Shown: piece by piece, positions 43,981 through 55,508 of the stretch
Position numbering within the stretch: position 1 is the stretch's first letter
Layout of the letters: every line of letters starts with the position of its first letter
Assembly (NCBI RefSeq): GCF_034314045.1
Contig: NZ_JAVIWL010000001.1
Span: 1,054,001-1,118,000, forward strand
Length of the DNA: 64,000 nt
Direction: 5' to 3'
Source of the DNA: Glaciimonas sp. CA11.2
GTDB taxonomy: Bacteria > Pseudomonadota > Gammaproteobacteria > Burkholderiales > Burkholderiaceae_D
Translations under genes and position numbers: made by a program
Notes under the pieces: generated by a model
What the model saw: only the letters and a program-made list of their open reading frames with translations
Told to the model about the DNA's origin: nothing
Database searches by the model: none

Positions 43981-44613
43981 CTAAAGACGCCTCCGCCATA
44001 CTTGCCAGCGCTCTTTATCAACAAATGCCGGAATAGAATCGGTGACAGGATGATCCTCAATCAACTCAAAATACGGTAGCAATAACTGTTCCAAGTCTGG
44101 CCGATCAATACCGAAAGGCGGCCCTTTTGGACTATCCCCAAAAAAGAAAAATCCAGCTAGCGTCGCACCCGGCAATAGCAATGCCGCCCAGCGCTCAACG
44201 ATGGCCGGGCGCATCGCTGGCGGTAACGCGCAGAAAAAAGCCCGTTCGTAGATCAATCCTAAAGGCTTCACTGGATTGAACGTAAAGAAATCGGCTTGGA
44301 CAACGCGAGAACCCAAACTACCAAGTGTCGCCTGAGCCGCGCTAACCGCCGCTTCAGAAAAATCAATGGCAGTCACATCCCAACCTGCGCTAGCGAAACA
44401 GGCAACTTCGTATCCAACGCCACACCCTGGAATCAGCGTCACCGTCGGTACAGATCGATTGATGTAATCCTCCAACGCCGAAGGCACACCGCCTTTATCC
44501 CAAGGCGTGAAGGCCGACTGAAAACGTTCACTCCAAAAATCGGGCTTAGCCGAATCACGCGTCGTGAATGATGGAATGCCTGTCGGTGTCTGATTGGATA
44601 TCGGTGTTGTCAT
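43981..44613 (-). CDS. Thiopurine-methyltransferase-like SAM methyltransferase
   Basis: 210 residues from the ATG at 44613. FWSERFQSAFTPWDKGGVP is the TPMT-family start; the SAM motif is TLIPGCGVGYEVACFA, with VTAIDFSEAAV and later AFFCALPP. It may methylate thiol, chalcogenide or halide-like substrates; the true substrate is unknown. It lies alone on the minus strand between the transporter and ubiB. Confidence 0.85.
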   Translation of the reverse strand: MTTPISNQTPTGIPSFTTRDSAKPDFWSERFQSAFTPWDKGGVPSALEDYINRSVPTVTLIPGCGVGYEVACFASAGWDVTAIDFSEAAVSAAQATLGSLGSRVVQADFFTFNPVKPLGLIYERAFFCALPPAMRPAIVERWAALLLPGATLAGFFFFGDSPKGPPFGIDRPDLEQLLLPYFELIEDHPVTDSIPAFVDKERWQVWRRRL

Positions 44614-44831
44614 GGCGAAATAATTTCTCAATCAAAAGAGGAACACACAATTAAATGCTGGATAAACGAATCTTTAAATCACATTCTGAAGGTCAATATG
44701 TATACCCGCGTTCAATGACTACTTGCGCAGACAAATGCAGCGCTGATAATCACATAATCAAGCGCGACGTTGAAGCGTCAGGTGTAAAGGTGAGACAACC
44801 AAACCAGAATTTTCTCCGTCTGAATCTTTTA

Positions 44832-46412
44832 TTAGGCGCCGAAATATAAATATCCCCAACGCTGAAAGATCAGGGTCAGCAATATTCCCCCCATCAATCC
44901 ACCGCCAAAATACACCAGGATACCGAGTAAATGATTGGTTCTTCTTTGTTCCGCAAGCGCTAATAACAGCAGCTTTTCATCCTGACCTTTAGGTCCATCT
45001 ACGACTTGAGACAGAACCTGATGTATCAGGCGCGGCAACTGCGGCAATAATTTGCTGTATCGCGGTGCTTCAATTTTCAAATGTTGCACCAAGCCGCGCC
45101 AACCTATTTGCTCGCTCATCCAACGCTCAAGATAAGGCTTTGCAGTTTTCCACAAATCCAGTTCGGGGTCTAATTGACGCCCAAGGCCTTCGACGTTCAG
45201 AAGCGTCTTCTGCAATAAGACGAGCTGTGGTTGCACTTCTACATTAAAGCGGCGCGAAGTCTGAAACAGTCTTAACAGTACCTGACCGAAAGAAATGTCT
45301 TTCAACGGGCGATCAAAAATCGGTTCGCAACAAGCGCGCACTGCCGATTCCAACTCATCCACCCGCGTCTCTTTCGGTGCCCAGCCAGACTCGATATGCG
45401 CTTCGGCGACGCGTTTATAATCGCGCTGAAAAAATGCTAGAAAATTTTGCGAGAGATAATCTTTATCAAAATCGTTAAGTGTTCCGACAATGCCGAAATC
45501 GAGCGCGATATAACGACCAAATGTAGCGGGCGCAACCGACACTAAAATATTGCCCGGGTGCATATCAGCGTGGAAAAAGCCGTCTCTGAACACTTGCGTG
45601 AAGAAAATTTCCACACCATCACTAGATAACTTTTGCATGTCGACACCGGCCGCCCGCAAACGATCCAGCTGCGAAATCGGAATGCCGTGCATGCGCTCCA
45701 TTACGATGACAGATGATGAGCAATAATCCCAAAACATCTCGGGGACCATTAACAGATCAGAGTCGGCAAAATTCCGGCGTAACTGACTGCCGTTAGCGGC
45801 CTCACGCATCAGGTCAAGTTCGTCGTGTAAATACTTATCAAACTCGCCGACCACTTCACGTGCCTTCAGCCGTTTGCCGTCAGCCCATAATTTTTCGACC
45901 AGTTCAGCGGCTAAATGCATCAACGCCACATCTTCATCGATAGATTTTTTCATGCCAGGACGCAGCACTTTCACCGCGACCTCGCGTCCATTTTTGAGCA
46001 TCGCAAAATGAACTTGCGCAATGGAAGCGGAGGCGACAGGTTGGCGATCAAAACTGGCGAAAAGTTGATCTGGATGGGCCTTAAGCGATTTCTGAATTTG
46101 TGCGATTGCAAGGTCAGAACTAAACGGCGGTACCCGATCTTGTAAGCCCGCCAGTTCATCGACGATGTCACCCGGCAGCAAGTCGCGGCGAGTCGACAAT
46201 ACCTGACCGAATTTAACGAATATAGGGCCCAACTCTTCGAGCGACTTGCGTAAGCGCTCGCCACGGGGAGCAGACAAATCGCGCCAAAATAACAGCGTAT
46301 TGATTAACTTAGAAATACGCGGCTTATCAAATCCTGACATCACAATATCGTCTAAACCATAACGAATGGCGACGCGTGCAATTTTTATAACCCGTAAAAA
46401 TTTTAGAATCAT
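44832..46412 (-). CDS. ubiB: UbiB, ubiquinone biosynthesis atypical kinase/ATPase
   Basis: 526 residues. ABC1/UbiB kinase-like fold: the KxGQ motif in [18 protein letters not shown] (~70-87), [12 protein letters not shown] (Ala-rich loop), VAVKVLRP (Lys), [12 protein letters not shown] and [10 protein letters not shown]. Two C-terminal membrane helices ([22 protein letters not shown] and the following) anchor it. It supports aerobic ubiquinone synthesis. It follows ubiJ on the same strand, in the usual ubiE-ubiJ-ubiB order with the Tim44 gene inserted. Confidence 0.94.
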   Translation of the reverse strand: MILKFLRVIKIARVAIRYGLDDIVMSGFDKPRISKLINTLLFWRDLSAPRGERLRKSLEELGPIFVKFGQVLSTRRDLLPGDIVDELAGLQDRVPPFSSDLAIAQIQKSLKAHPDQLFASFDRQPVASASIAQVHFAMLKNGREVAVKVLRPGMKKSIDEDVALMHLAAELVEKLWADGKRLKAREVVGEFDKYLHDELDLMREAANGSQLRRNFADSDLLMVPEMFWDYCSSSVIVMERMHGIPISQLDRLRAAGVDMQKLSSDGVEIFFTQVFRDGFFHADMHPGNILVSVAPATFGRYIALDFGIVGTLNDFDKDYLSQNFLAFFQRDYKRVAEAHIESGWAPKETRVDELESAVRACCEPIFDRPLKDISFGQVLLRLFQTSRRFNVEVQPQLVLLQKTLLNVEGLGRQLDPELDLWKTAKPYLERWMSEQIGWRGLVQHLKIEAPRYSKLLPQLPRLIHQVLSQVVDGPKGQDEKLLLLALAEQRRTNHLLGILVYFGGGLMGGILLTLIFQRWGYLYFGA

Positions 46413-46605
46413 TGGTGCCCGGCCTTCAACATAGTATTTTGCATTTGACCTCTTTCAAAAACTGACGCACGGTACGACGGCTGCACTGTCCAATGTGCTA
46501 AGCGGCGCTAGCCATTCTGATACTGGCAATCTTTCTGTTTTTAGAGACCATTCTATTCGCTGCGCTATTACTCCCAATCATCTACACACCTAGATGCTAC
46601 GGTTT

Positions 46606-47247
46606 CTAGGCAGAACCGGCATTTATGCGTTCAATACGCTCAATTCGTTTGATCAACCGCTCGACGTCATCGCGTAATATCGTGACCTCTTGCGTAAAAT
46701 CAGAAACCGCATGCGGGCGTACTAGCAACGGTTTTTCCTCAAGGAAATATTCGGCCACGTTTTCTGCCAACTTTTTGTGCGTCGTCTGCACTGTCTGTAA
46801 CGTTGACTTTGCCATCGAGACCAGGCGCGTGGCGGCAATATCACCGAACAACTTACTCAGGTCTTGTTCAGCATCCCACCGCAAACCTAAGCCAACTTGA
46901 GAAATCGCATTAGCGAAGTCTGCATCGCCTTCAATAGTGACATAAGAAAATGCTCGTTCGGGATTTTGCGCCATTAATGGCAAATCCGACAATTTCATCC
47001 GTATGGTGACATTTGGGGCCAAAATGGATGCTGATGCTGATGCTGATGCTGATGCTGATGCTGATGCCGATTCCACTTTCGTAACTGGTGCCTGCAAGAA
47101 GCCGTCTGGCGTAATTTGCCACTTCAGCACTATTGCACCACTATCGATGTAAGCGATCTTGTCAGCATGCGCGGCAAGTTTACGTTGAGCCCAAGGTTCT
47201 TGGGTAAGCAAATGGTTAACAGCTGCGGTAAGAGGCGTAAAGTTCAA
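46606..47247 (-). CDS. ubiJ: UbiJ-like SCP2-domain accessory protein with Ser-Ala repeat
   Basis: 213 residues from a TTG at 47247 (MNFTPLTAAVNHLLTQEPWA), with AGGA 8 bases upstream; a longer frame would start inside a terminator hairpin. An SCP2 lipid-binding domain is followed by a C-terminal helix (FTQEVTILRDDVERLIKRIERIERI). A Ser-Ala run near residues 60-75 comes from six or seven copies of the hexamer GATGCT. UbiJ scaffolds the ubiquinone-synthesis complex. Confidence 0.85.
   Translation of the reverse strand: MNFTPLTAAVNHLLTQEPWAQRKLAAHADKIAYIDSGAIVLKWQITPDGFLQAPVTKVESASASASASASASASILAPNVTIRMKLSDLPLMAQNPERAFSYVTIEGDADFANAISQVGLGLRWDAEQDLSKLFGDIAATRLVSMAKSTLQTVQTTHKKLAENVAEYFLEEKPLLVRPHAVSDFTQEVTILRDDVERLIKRIERIERINAGSA
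47027..47068. repeat. Hexanucleotide microsatellite (GATGCT)6 in ubiJ
   Basis: Six perfect copies of GATGCT followed by GATGCC, inside ubiJ, encoding a Ser-Ala dipeptide run in a loop of the SCP2 domain. Frame-neutral on expansion or contraction. Confidence 0.9.
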
Positions 47248-47273
47248 GGGAAAAGTCCTGGTCACAAAACAAA

Positions 47274-47299
47274 ACCGCCCGTGACAATTCACGGGCGGT
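47274..47299 (-). terminator. Intrinsic terminator between the Tim44-domain gene and ubiJ
   Basis: ACCGCCCGTGA (47274-47284) pairs perfectly with TCACGGGCGGT (47289-47299) around CAAT. On the minus strand the 11-bp stem is followed by TTTGTTTTG. It should end transcripts from the Tim44-domain gene ahead of ubiJ. Confidence 0.8.
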
Positions 47300-47512
47300 C
47301 TAAGTTTATCAGAAGCTGTTTAAAACTGACGGCGCATCTCGCATCAGAGTGCTACTTATAGGAAAACGCTTAACCAAAAACGTCTCCGTCCATTCAGGCG
47401 GGTCTTCCGTCAATACGTCATCGGTACATCGCTGCGCGGCGTATTGGGCGTACAACAGTGCAAAAAACCATAATGTCCCTGAATCCGTATTGCACCGTTC
47501 TAAACAACGCAC

Positions 47513-48436
47513 TTAATTGACTTGCTGAATCCCCGCCAAAATCCAACCGCCCGGCCCCGACACTGGCTTCGATAGATTCCAGACTTCTGTGAACGGCTCG
47601 GCTGACGCTTCCGGTGCTTCTTTAATCAAGCCACTGAATTTAACGCTGGCAAGATAATGATCATTCACCGTTTCGATGCCCATTAGCTCGCCATCGAGTT
47701 GCACCACGTCCGTGTTATTGGCTGACGCGCCGCGTTCTTGCAGTTGCATTTTTAACTCGCCGAACATTTCTGGCGAAGTAAACTCTCGTATATCACTGGT
47801 GTCAGCTTTATCCCACGCGGCTTGCAGACGGATGAAATAGGTTTTTGCACTCCGCACGAAGCCAGGAACGTCGAAATCTGCTGGAACGCCCCAAGGGGCG
47901 CTAGCATGTCCGGCGACCGGCGTGTCAGTTTGAAACGCCGCTGGTCGCGCCGGTTCGAGGCGTGAGCCTATTTCCGGCGTGAAACCTGTATTGTTATTAT
48001 CGTTAGCGGCACGCGTACTTCCAGGGCTATCGGAATAGGCATTTGGATAGGCTGGCGCGGGATCGCTATTTCGGCGCATTACCATGCGGACCACAAAAAT
48101 CACAACAAACGCTAATAAAATGATCATCAGGAATGATCCGCCAACACCGCCCATACCAAAATGGGACATCAAAGCGCCCAAACCCAAGCCTAACAATGCG
48201 CCGCCGATGATGCCTCTCAATGGACTGGCAGGTTTAGGGGCTACGCCGGGCGCTGCCGCTGGTGCAGCAGGGCGAGCGAAATTTTGTTGCGATGGACTAC
48301 TCGGCACTGAGCGTGAAATCCCGGAAGACTGTTTGCCGAACGAACCGCCACCGCCCAATCGTCGAGCTTCTGCACTTGATATCGTCAGCGACAACGCACT
48401 GACAATCAACATTAATATCACTAATAATTTTTTCAT
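47513..48436 (-). CDS. Tim44-like domain membrane protein
   Basis: 307 residues. Signal peptide or anchor (residues 1-24, ending SSAEA), a Gly/Ser/Pro/Ala-rich region, a strongly hydrophobic segment GGVGGSFLMIILLAFVVIFVVRMVM (~100-125), then a Tim44-like domain from ~185 (SAKTYFIRLQAAWDKADTSDIREFTSPEMF). Such proteins are common in betaproteobacteria beside ubiE and have no settled function. It lies 20 bases after ubiE on the same strand. Confidence 0.88.
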   Translation of the reverse strand: MKKLLVILMLIVSALSLTISSAEARRLGGGGSFGKQSSGISRSVPSSPSQQNFARPAAPAAAPGVAPKPASPLRGIIGGALLGLGLGALMSHFGMGGVGGSFLMIILLAFVVIFVVRMVMRRNSDPAPAYPNAYSDSPGSTRAANDNNNTGFTPEIGSRLEPARPAAFQTDTPVAGHASAPWGVPADFDVPGFVRSAKTYFIRLQAAWDKADTSDIREFTSPEMFGELKMQLQERGASANNTDVVQLDGELMGIETVNDHYLASVKFSGLIKEAPEASAEPFTEVWNLSKPVSGPGGWILAGIQQVN

Positions 48437-48456
48437 GCTGCCTCCTGGCAGAGTAC

Positions 48457-49191
48457 TTACAGTTTGATCCCGGTGTGCAACGCAGCCACACCAGCGGTTA
48501 AATTAAAATACTGGACACGCGCAAGTCCCGCATCCTGCATCATTTTTTTCAGCGTTTCCTGATCTGGATGCATACGGATTGACTCGGCCAGATAGCGGTA
48601 ACTTTCAGCGTCGTTGGCAATTTTTTTGCCCAACCAGGGTAATACTGAAAACGAATACACGTCATAAGGCTTTTTCAATTGCTCACAGACTTTCGAAAAT
48701 TCCAGCACCAACAGTTTGCCGCCCGGCTTAAGAACACGGCGCATTTCTGACAACGCCACATCCTTATGGGTCATATTGCGCAAACCAAAGGCAACTGACA
48801 CGCGATCAAAGTAATTGTCCGGAAATGGCAATTTCTCGGCATCACAAAGCAAAGTGGGGGTTGATAACCCAGTATTCAAGACGCGATCGCGTCCAACTCG
48901 CAGCATTGACTCATTGATGTCGGTTAACCAAACTTCACCGCTCGGCCCAGCGCGTTTAGCGAAGGCTTTAGCCAGATCGCCGGTTCCACCAGCAATATCC
49001 AACACTTTAAATCCGGGACGTATGGCAGCCTGCGCGATTGTGAACGCTTTCCATAGCCGATGCATGCCAGCCGACATCAAATCGTTCATGACGTCGTATT
49101 TAGCCGCGACCGAATGAAAAACTTCGGCGACTTTATGCACCTTGTCTTCTTCAGCGACAGTTTTGTAACCGAAATGGGTAGTATTGGTCAT
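48457..49191 (-). CDS. ubiE: UbiE, ubiquinone/menaquinone methyltransferase
   Basis: 244 residues from the ATG at 49191 ([17 protein letters not shown]), with AAGG upstream. Motifs: [34 protein letters not shown] (SAM motif I), [15 protein letters not shown] and [12 protein letters not shown]. It performs the C-methylation of 2-polyprenyl-6-methoxybenzoquinol. First gene of the ubiE-Tim44 unit. Confidence 0.95.
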   Translation of the reverse strand: MTNTTHFGYKTVAEEDKVHKVAEVFHSVAAKYDVMNDLMSAGMHRLWKAFTIAQAAIRPGFKVLDIAGGTGDLAKAFAKRAGPSGEVWLTDINESMLRVGRDRVLNTGLSTPTLLCDAEKLPFPDNYFDRVSVAFGLRNMTHKDVALSEMRRVLKPGGKLLVLEFSKVCEQLKKPYDVYSFSVLPWLGKKIANDAESYRYLAESIRMHPDQETLKKMMQDAGLARVQYFNLTAGVAALHTGIKL

Positions 49192-49383
49192 ATCGATAAC
49201 CTTATTAAGACAGGGTTGCATTATACAAGCCCGCTGTAGATGTTGTTGTCAAAGAGAGAATCGAAGACAATTACTTGTAGTGGCAGTTTCCTACCCGAAG
49301 CGAGGTCGTGCAGCTTAATCAATAGGCTTAAACACCCTCTGGTCCAGACATGCGTTCCATCCGCTTTAGGGAACATCGCGCCA

Positions 49384-49941
49384 TTAGCTGGTAACTTTAG
49401 TTAATGCGCAATCAGCCATCAACGTAGCAAAATAAGGCATCGCTGGCGTTACCATATCAGCGTCCTTAGCCAAATCATCCCACAAACGCAAGCTAACGGC
49501 ATCTGCGGCGTAAGGGCGCGCGATAAACTCTGCCGCGGCGTGGGTGGAAAATACGCCGCCTTGCAGGGCAAGACTCCGCTTGGAATCGTCCGATAGCTGG
49601 TCGTAATAGGTTGAATCGATCGCACACAAATAGCGTTTGGCATCCACGTGCATGCGAATCGGCTCTAACACCGCAGGGCTAAACAAACCCCGCAAATAAG
49701 GAATGGCAAAATATTGATGGGTATCGTCGATTCCACGTTCCGATGGTGTCTCGCCCTGAGGGTTGAGCAAGTGTCCCAGATCGTGCAGTAAAGCGGCGCA
49801 GATCAGTTCTGACGTTGCACCGGCCTGTGCCGCAAGTGTTGCCGTTTGCAAAGCATGTTCACGCTGCGATACCGGTTCGCCCGAATACATAGCGTGGCCT
49901 CCGTCTTCAAACAGCCCGCAAATTTCTGGTATCGACAGCAT
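49384..49941 (-). CDS. HD-domain protein (PhnZ-like)
   Basis: 185 residues from the ATG at 49941 (MLSIPEICGLFEDGGHAMYSGEPVSQREHALQ), with TGAGG upstream. Metal ligands include the His in SQREHALQTA and the HD pair in LICAALLHDLGHLL. The sequence resembles PhnZ and related HD oxygenases/phosphohydrolases acting on small phosphonate- or inositol-like molecules. No phosphonate genes lie nearby, so the substrate is open. Confidence 0.75.
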   Translation of the reverse strand: MLSIPEICGLFEDGGHAMYSGEPVSQREHALQTATLAAQAGATSELICAALLHDLGHLLNPQGETPSERGIDDTHQYFAIPYLRGLFSPAVLEPIRMHVDAKRYLCAIDSTYYDQLSDDSKRSLALQGGVFSTHAAAEFIARPYAADAVSLRLWDDLAKDADMVTPAMPYFATLMADCALTKVTS

Positions 49942-50128
49942 TGAATTTAGCCTCAGTGAGTACACAGCTACACGAAAATATCTTCAAATAATATTCGTCC
50001 TGAATGGCCAATTTGTACGAACATGCCCTCCTTGGCAACACTATTTTAAGCCTCGTCGCGATACATTGCTGCCGCTAAGCCTAACGGTAGCAGGACCAAT
50101 AACTGTATTGGCATGCAATCGTTAAGAC

Positions 50129-50560
50129 TTAACCGCAACCATGGCCGCCTGCCTTTTTGGCAGTCATCGATAAATCCCGCCCCGCATCACGTCCGTGCCC
50201 GGCATCGTCCAAACGACGCAAATATTCTTCCCAGAGCGCATCTTGTTCCTGACCTAATTTATATAAATAGGCCCACGTAAAAATACCGCTTTCATGACCA
50301 TCCGAAAAGGTCGGTTTAACGGCGTAGTTACCAACCGGATCAAGCGCTGCCAAGGTAATACCGCGCTTGCCTGTTTGCAATGTTTCCTGACCTTCGCCGT
50401 GACCTTGTACATCGGCCGAAGGCGAATAGACGCGCATCATTTCAAACGGCAACGAGAACGTCTTACCGTCATCAAAAACGACTTCCAATACGCCTGATTT
50501 TTGATGGGCGGTAAATGATACGGGAATCGGAGTAGGAGCAGATTGTTTGGAGCCGAGCAT
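50129..50560 (-). CDS. DUF971-domain protein
   Basis: 143 residues. SGVLEVVFDDGKTFSLPFEMMRVYSPSADVQGHG and VKPTFSDGHESGIFTWAYLYKLG are the DUF971 (gamma-butyrobetaine-hydroxylase N-terminal-like) core, often seen with Fe-S or metal-related proteins. The C-terminal HGCG tail contains a metal-binding-like His/Cys pair. It is the last gene of a probable operon with HIT and the FAD/Fe-S dehydrogenase. Confidence 0.85.
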   Translation of the reverse strand: MLGSKQSAPTPIPVSFTAHQKSGVLEVVFDDGKTFSLPFEMMRVYSPSADVQGHGEGQETLQTGKRGITLAALDPVGNYAVKPTFSDGHESGIFTWAYLYKLGQEQDALWEEYLRRLDDAGHGRDAGRDLSMTAKKAGGHGCG

Positions 50561-50629
50561 GGTGTATCCGTATATAAATTAAAGTGCGACGTATTAATGT
50601 GAAAATTAATGCAAACCAAAAGGTGCGTA

Positions 50630-51055
50630 TTAAAGTTGCAAAAGCGCTGCTCGCAATGACGGCAATAACGCCTGACGGGCGGCCAGCACAGCCGAGGGTG
50701 TCGTTTGTTGAATCGTTCCCCATACTGGTTGCGGGAAATGCACGTCATCCAAATAGCGCGGAATCACATGCCAATGCACATGCGGCGTCATGTTGCCGAA
50801 GCAAGCAAGATTGATTTTTTCCGGCTGCATGACCGCCCTTATCGCCTGCTCAACTCGCCATATAGCGCGCATCAAACCATCACGATCGTCAGCGGACAAA
50901 TCGGTCATTTCCTTCACATGCGCATGCCAGATAACCCGACAAAATCCTGGATATTGGGCATCATCGACCAATACCACGCGATATTTGTCGTTACGAGAGA
51001 GCACTTCTCCGCCCTCGCTTGCGCACAATTCACAACCCGCAGAACTGGCCGTCAT
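50630..51055 (-). CDS. HIT-family hydrolase
   Basis: 141 residues. The histidine triad is HVHWHVIPR (~98-106), and CELCASEGGEVL at the N-terminus may bind a metal. HIT proteins hydrolyse nucleoside phosphoramidates or dinucleotides. The start ATG is 2 bases after the stop of the large dehydrogenase, so expression is coupled. Confidence 0.88.
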   Translation of the reverse strand: MTASSAGCELCASEGGEVLSRNDKYRVVLVDDAQYPGFCRVIWHAHVKEMTDLSADDRDGLMRAIWRVEQAIRAVMQPEKINLACFGNMTPHVHWHVIPRYLDDVHFPQPVWGTIQQTTPSAVLAARQALLPSLRAALLQL

Positions 51056-51057
51056 GG

Positions 51058-54000
51058 TTATACCAACACGCGTTCTATGCCGCCGCTATTGGCGCGGTTG
51101 ACGTAATCCGGCAACCAGTTTTCGCCCAATAAATGCTTCGCCATTTCGACCACGATGTAATCTGCAGTCGTGCCGGAGTCATCGTTGTAACGCGTTAGCC
51201 CTTGCAAACAAGATGGGCACGATGTCAGAATTTTGACTTCGCCGGTGAAACCATCCGCGCGCACTTTATCCGCACCGCTGATCATCTCTTCTTCCTTGCG
51301 GAAGCGCACTTGCGTTGATACGTCCGGACGGCTCACGCCAAAAGTACCGGATTCACCACAGCAGCGATCATTTTTCTCGATCTTCTGATTGTCTATAGTC
51401 GTGATTAACGCATTCACGGTTTTCAGTGGGTCTTGCAACTTCATCGGCGAATGGCAAGGGTCGTGATACATATAACGCGTGCCGTTAACACCTTCCAGTT
51501 TAAGATTTTTTTCCAGCAAATATTCATGGATATCGATGATGCGACAGCCGGGGAATATTTTCTCAAACTCATAACCCTGAAGTTGATCATAGCAAGTACC
51601 GCAAGACACGATGACAGTTTTGATGTCGAGGTAATTTAAGGTGTTCGCCATCCGATGAAACAACACCCGATTATCGGTGATGATCTTCTCGGCTTTGTCG
51701 AAATCGCCAGAACCACGTTGCGGGTAACCACAGCACAAATAGCCAGGTGGCAACACCGTTTGTACGCCAACGTGCCACAACATTGCTTGCGTCGCCAGAC
51801 CAACTTGCGAGAACAGGCGTTCCGAACCGCAACCGGGGAAGTAAAACACTGCTTCGGTTTCGGCCGTCGTTGTCTGCGGGTCCCGAATGATCGGAATCAC
51901 TTTATCGTCTTCAATATCCAGTAACGCGCGCGCGGTCTTCTTCGGCAAATTACCTGGCATTTTCTTGTTAATAAAGTGAATGACCTGTTCTTTAATTGGT
52001 GCTTTGCCAATCGTTGACGGTGGCGCTTTAGTCTGCTTTTTGGCAAACTTTTTCAGCACTTCGTTACCTAGTCGTTGTGCCTTAAAGCCCCAATCGGTCA
52101 TCACTTTGCGGGTCATGTTGATCGTCGCAGGATCTTTGGCATTCAGGAAAAACATCGCCGCTGTCGTGCCCGGATTAAACGATTTTTTGTCCATCTTACG
52201 CAGCAGATTACGCATGTTCATCGACACTTCACCAAAGTCGATATCGACCGGACAAGGCGTCAAACACTTGTGACAGACGGTGCAATGATCCGCGACGTCT
52301 TCAAACTCTTCCCAATGCTTGATCGAAATGCCGCGCCGTGTCTGCTCTTCATATAAGAAGGCTTCGACCAGCAACGAAGTCGCCAGAATCTTATTGCGAG
52401 GCGAGTACAGCAAGTTGGCGCGAGGCACGTGCGTTGCACAAACCGGCTTGCACTTACCGCAGCGCAAGCAATCCTTGATACTGGTAGCAATCGCGCCGAT
52501 GTCGCTTTGCTGCATGATCAGCGATTCGTGTCCCATCAAGCCGAACGACGGCGTGTAAGCATTGCTTAAATCAGCTTCAAGGCCCGGCAAATTCAGTAAT
52601 TTACCTTTGTTAAAACGTCCTTCTGGATCGACGCGTAATTTGTAATCGCGGAAATCCTTGATTTCATCTTCGGTCAAAAACTCCAGCTTGGTAATGCCGA
52701 TGCCATGCTCACCCGAAATCACGCCATCCAGCGAACGCGCCAACTTCATAATGCGCGCAACTGCAGCGTGTGCGTCCTGCAACATGTCGTAGTGATCGGA
52801 GTTCACCGGCAAGTTGGTATGGACATTGCCATCACCGGCGTGCATGTGAAGCGCGACAAATACACGGCCACGCAATACTGTTTTATGAATAGCCGTGCAT
52901 TCGTCCAATATCAACTTGAACGCGCCACCATTGAAAATCTGGCGCAATTGCGCACGGACTTCCTGCTTCCAGGAGATGCTGACGGTGCGGTCCTGAACCA
53001 CGTCAAATAAACGTGCATCGGGTTGCTGAATCAAGCGCTGCTCAAACACCGCACTTAATTTATCCAGACCCAATGCTGCTAATTCCGCCTTTACGTCGGC
53101 CAGCGGTGCATCCAGTTGCTGCAAAAGATACGTCCAGCGCAGCTTCGCCTTTGCCAGCAAATCCTGCGCTTGAGGAACCCGTTGTTCCATCAACTCTGCG
53201 CCAGCGATATCATCGCCATCGGACTCTTCGCTTTTACCCAAAGGCAAATTACCTTTGGCAAAAAAGACTTGCAATTGATCTAACAACTGCAACTTGTTTT
53301 TGATCGATAACTCAATATTGATGCGTTCGATACCGTCGGTGTATTCGCCCATCCGATTGAGCGGAATGACCACGTCTTCATTAATTTTAAAGGCGTTGGT
53401 ATGCTTGGAAATAGCCGCGGTACGTGAGCGATCGAGCCAGAATTTCTTCCGCGCTTCTGGACTAACGGCAACAAACCCTTCACCAACACGGTTATTCGCC
53501 AGACGCACGACTTCCGACGCTGCGTGTGCGACAGCGTTTTCATCGTCACCCACAATGTCGCCAAACAAGGCCATTTTCGGCAACACGCCGCGCTTGGACT
53601 TGGTCGAATAACCGACTGCGCGCAAATACCGCTCATCGAGATGTTCAAGACCGGCGAGGCGAATCGACGTAAATCCTTCGCCTTTTGCGGGAAGACCGTC
53701 GAGATAGTTTTTGATCTCAACGATCGATGGAATCGCATCGCGTGCCTGACCGAAAAACTCCAGACAGACGGTACGGGTGAACTTTGGCATTTTATGCAAA
53801 ATCCACACGCCGGACGTGATCAGCCCGTCGCAACCTTCCTTTTGAATACCAGGCAAACCGGCTAAAAATTTATCCGTAACATCCTTGCCTAAACCCTCCT
53901 TGCGGAAAGTGCCGCCGGGTATTTCAAGAATTTCAGTCTTGAACGTCGCTTCTGCCGGATGTCCTTTTGCCGCCGGATGCCGCCATTCCAGTTTAAAACG

Positions 54001-55074
54001 CGCTAAAGGCGTGTCATGAATTTTGCCAAGATTGTGATCCAGTCGCGTGACATCCAGCCAATCGCCGTTTGGATCGACCATGCGCCAGCTTGCCAAATTA
54101 TCAATGGCAGTGCCCCATAACAAGGCCTTTTTACCACCCGCATTCATGGCAATATTGCCGCCGATGCAGGATGCGGATGCCGAGGTTGGGTCAACCGCAA
54201 AAACGAAACCGGCCTTTTCAGCCGCATCCGCTACGCGCTTGGTTACTACACCAGCGCCGGAGAAAATAGTCGCGTATTCCGTTTGCAGACCTGGCAATAC
54301 AGCCATTTCCACTTCGCCGAGTTGTTCCAGCTTTTCGGTATTGATTACTGCTGAAAACGGTGTGAGCGGAATCGCACCGCCCGTGTAACCGGTGCCGCCG
54401 CCACGCGGAATAATGGTCAGACCGAGTTCGATACAACCTTTGACCAGTCCCGCCATCTCATCTTCGCTGTCGGGTGTCAGGACCACAAACGGATACTCAA
54501 CGCGCCAGTCGGTAGCATCTGTTACGTGCGATACACGTGACAGTCCGTCGAACTTGATGTTGTCTTTGGCGGTATAGCGCCCCAAAATTTTATTGGTGCG
54601 TTTACGCAAATCATAAGTCTGACGGAACTCGTCCGAAAATTTGCTAATAGCCAAACGTGCAGCCTCGACCAATGCTTCCACCTTGGCGCTACGGCGGATC
54701 GCGTCGTCGTCATGATCTTGCGCGTGTGCGATATCCAGACGACGCTTATCGACTTCTGCCAAACGATGGTTCAGCGCGTCAATCAGCGCCTGCCGACGTT
54801 TTGGATTGTCGAGCATATCGTCTTGCAAATAGGGATTGCGACGTACGACCCAAATATCGCCCAAGACTTCGTACAGCATACGTGCTGAGCGACCGGTCTG
54901 ACGTTTGGAACGTAATTCATCGAGCAACGCCCACGAAGCTTCACCGAGGAGCCGAATGACAATTTCACGATCTGAAAAAGAGGTGTAATTGTAGGGAATC
55001 TCGCGCACGCGCGTAGGGGTTGCACCGTGTGGTGCATCTGATACTAGAGCTTGGATTTGTACTGGGGCGTTCAT
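51058..55074 (-). CDS. FAD-binding oxidase/Fe-S oxidoreductase (DUF3683/YdiJ-like fusion)
   Basis: 1338 residues. N-terminal DUF3683-type region; a PCMH FAD-binding domain with [23 protein letters not shown] and [25 protein letters not shown] (~220-315); an FAD-oxidase C-domain with [15 protein letters not shown] and [13 protein letters not shown] (~735-800); two [4Fe-4S] clusters ([26 protein letters not shown], ~880-960); and two CCG domains ([19 protein letters not shown]). It should oxidise a 2-hydroxy acid such as D-lactate or D-2-hydroxyglutarate and pass electrons to the chain; substrate not decided. Confidence 0.88.
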   Translation of the reverse strand: MNAPVQIQALVSDAPHGATPTRVREIPYNYTSFSDREIVIRLLGEASWALLDELRSKRQTGRSARMLYEVLGDIWVVRRNPYLQDDMLDNPKRRQALIDALNHRLAEVDKRRLDIAHAQDHDDDAIRRSAKVEALVEAARLAISKFSDEFRQTYDLRKRTNKILGRYTAKDNIKFDGLSRVSHVTDATDWRVEYPFVVLTPDSEDEMAGLVKGCIELGLTIIPRGGGTGYTGGAIPLTPFSAVINTEKLEQLGEVEMAVLPGLQTEYATIFSGAGVVTKRVADAAEKAGFVFAVDPTSASASCIGGNIAMNAGGKKALLWGTAIDNLASWRMVDPNGDWLDVTRLDHNLGKIHDTPLARFKLEWRHPAAKGHPAEATFKTEILEIPGGTFRKEGLGKDVTDKFLAGLPGIQKEGCDGLITSGVWILHKMPKFTRTVCLEFFGQARDAIPSIVEIKNYLDGLPAKGEGFTSIRLAGLEHLDERYLRAVGYSTKSKRGVLPKMALFGDIVGDDENAVAHAASEVVRLANNRVGEGFVAVSPEARKKFWLDRSRTAAISKHTNAFKINEDVVIPLNRMGEYTDGIERINIELSIKNKLQLLDQLQVFFAKGNLPLGKSEESDGDDIAGAELMEQRVPQAQDLLAKAKLRWTYLLQQLDAPLADVKAELAALGLDKLSAVFEQRLIQQPDARLFDVVQDRTVSISWKQEVRAQLRQIFNGGAFKLILDECTAIHKTVLRGRVFVALHMHAGDGNVHTNLPVNSDHYDMLQDAHAAVARIMKLARSLDGVISGEHGIGITKLEFLTEDEIKDFRDYKLRVDPEGRFNKGKLLNLPGLEADLSNAYTPSFGLMGHESLIMQQSDIGAIATSIKDCLRCGKCKPVCATHVPRANLLYSPRNKILATSLLVEAFLYEEQTRRGISIKHWEEFEDVADHCTVCHKCLTPCPVDIDFGEVSMNMRNLLRKMDKKSFNPGTTAAMFFLNAKDPATINMTRKVMTDWGFKAQRLGNEVLKKFAKKQTKAPPSTIGKAPIKEQVIHFINKKMPGNLPKKTARALLDIEDDKVIPIIRDPQTTTAETEAVFYFPGCGSERLFSQVGLATQAMLWHVGVQTVLPPGYLCCGYPQRGSGDFDKAEKIITDNRVLFHRMANTLNYLDIKTVIVSCGTCYDQLQGYEFEKIFPGCRIIDIHEYLLEKNLKLEGVNGTRYMYHDPCHSPMKLQDPLKTVNALITTIDNQKIEKNDRCCGESGTFGVSRPDVSTQVRFRKEEEMISGADKVRADGFTGEVKILTSCPSCLQGLTRYNDDSGTTADYIVVEMAKHLLGENWLPDYVNRANSGGIERVLV

Positions 55075-55508
55075 TTATATAGAGAGTGTAGGCTGCCGCT
55101 GAGTAAGCATTTTAGCCTATAGCGAAGAGTCGCGACGACAAGCTAGTGTTTGTGCGACATCAATTTGTGCATGGCCGCAATTTCAGCATCAAAATCCGTA
55201 GATTAGAATGGTTAAAATGATAACTAAAATCGCATTTGTGAAAAATTATATCTTTACAAAAATAATAGATTGCGTCATAGCAATAAGCAATTGAATCGAT
55301 AAAAACAATCAACTATTAATAATTAATAGTTTTATTTTATAATTAATGTATCGCACAATCATACGAAAGCAATTATGTGGCATCAATTTATGATCGTCAT
55401 CTTCGACAACGTTGCTGTCACACTCGCCGAATACGCCGAGTGCAAAGGCTAGCAGTCGGCTTATTCAGCTTAGCGCTATAACCTTTCTCATTGAACTGGA
55501 GTCTAAAC
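55075..55508. other. AT-rich intergenic region with perfect palindrome
   Basis: A 434-bp gap. It contains AACTATTAAT-A-ATTAATAGTT (55311-55331), a perfect 10-bp stem in very AT-rich DNA with an ATTAAT-type core suited to a dimeric regulator. It is followed by TTTATTTTATAATTAATG. No gene is seen before the small frame at 55509. Confidence 0.5.

Noticed and set aside
47309..47512. Minus-strand frame of 67 codons between the Tim44-domain gene and ubiJ
   Set aside because: No ribosome binding site, no recognisable fold, and it directly abuts the Tim44-gene stop and ends just before the terminator; probably an untranslated trailer.
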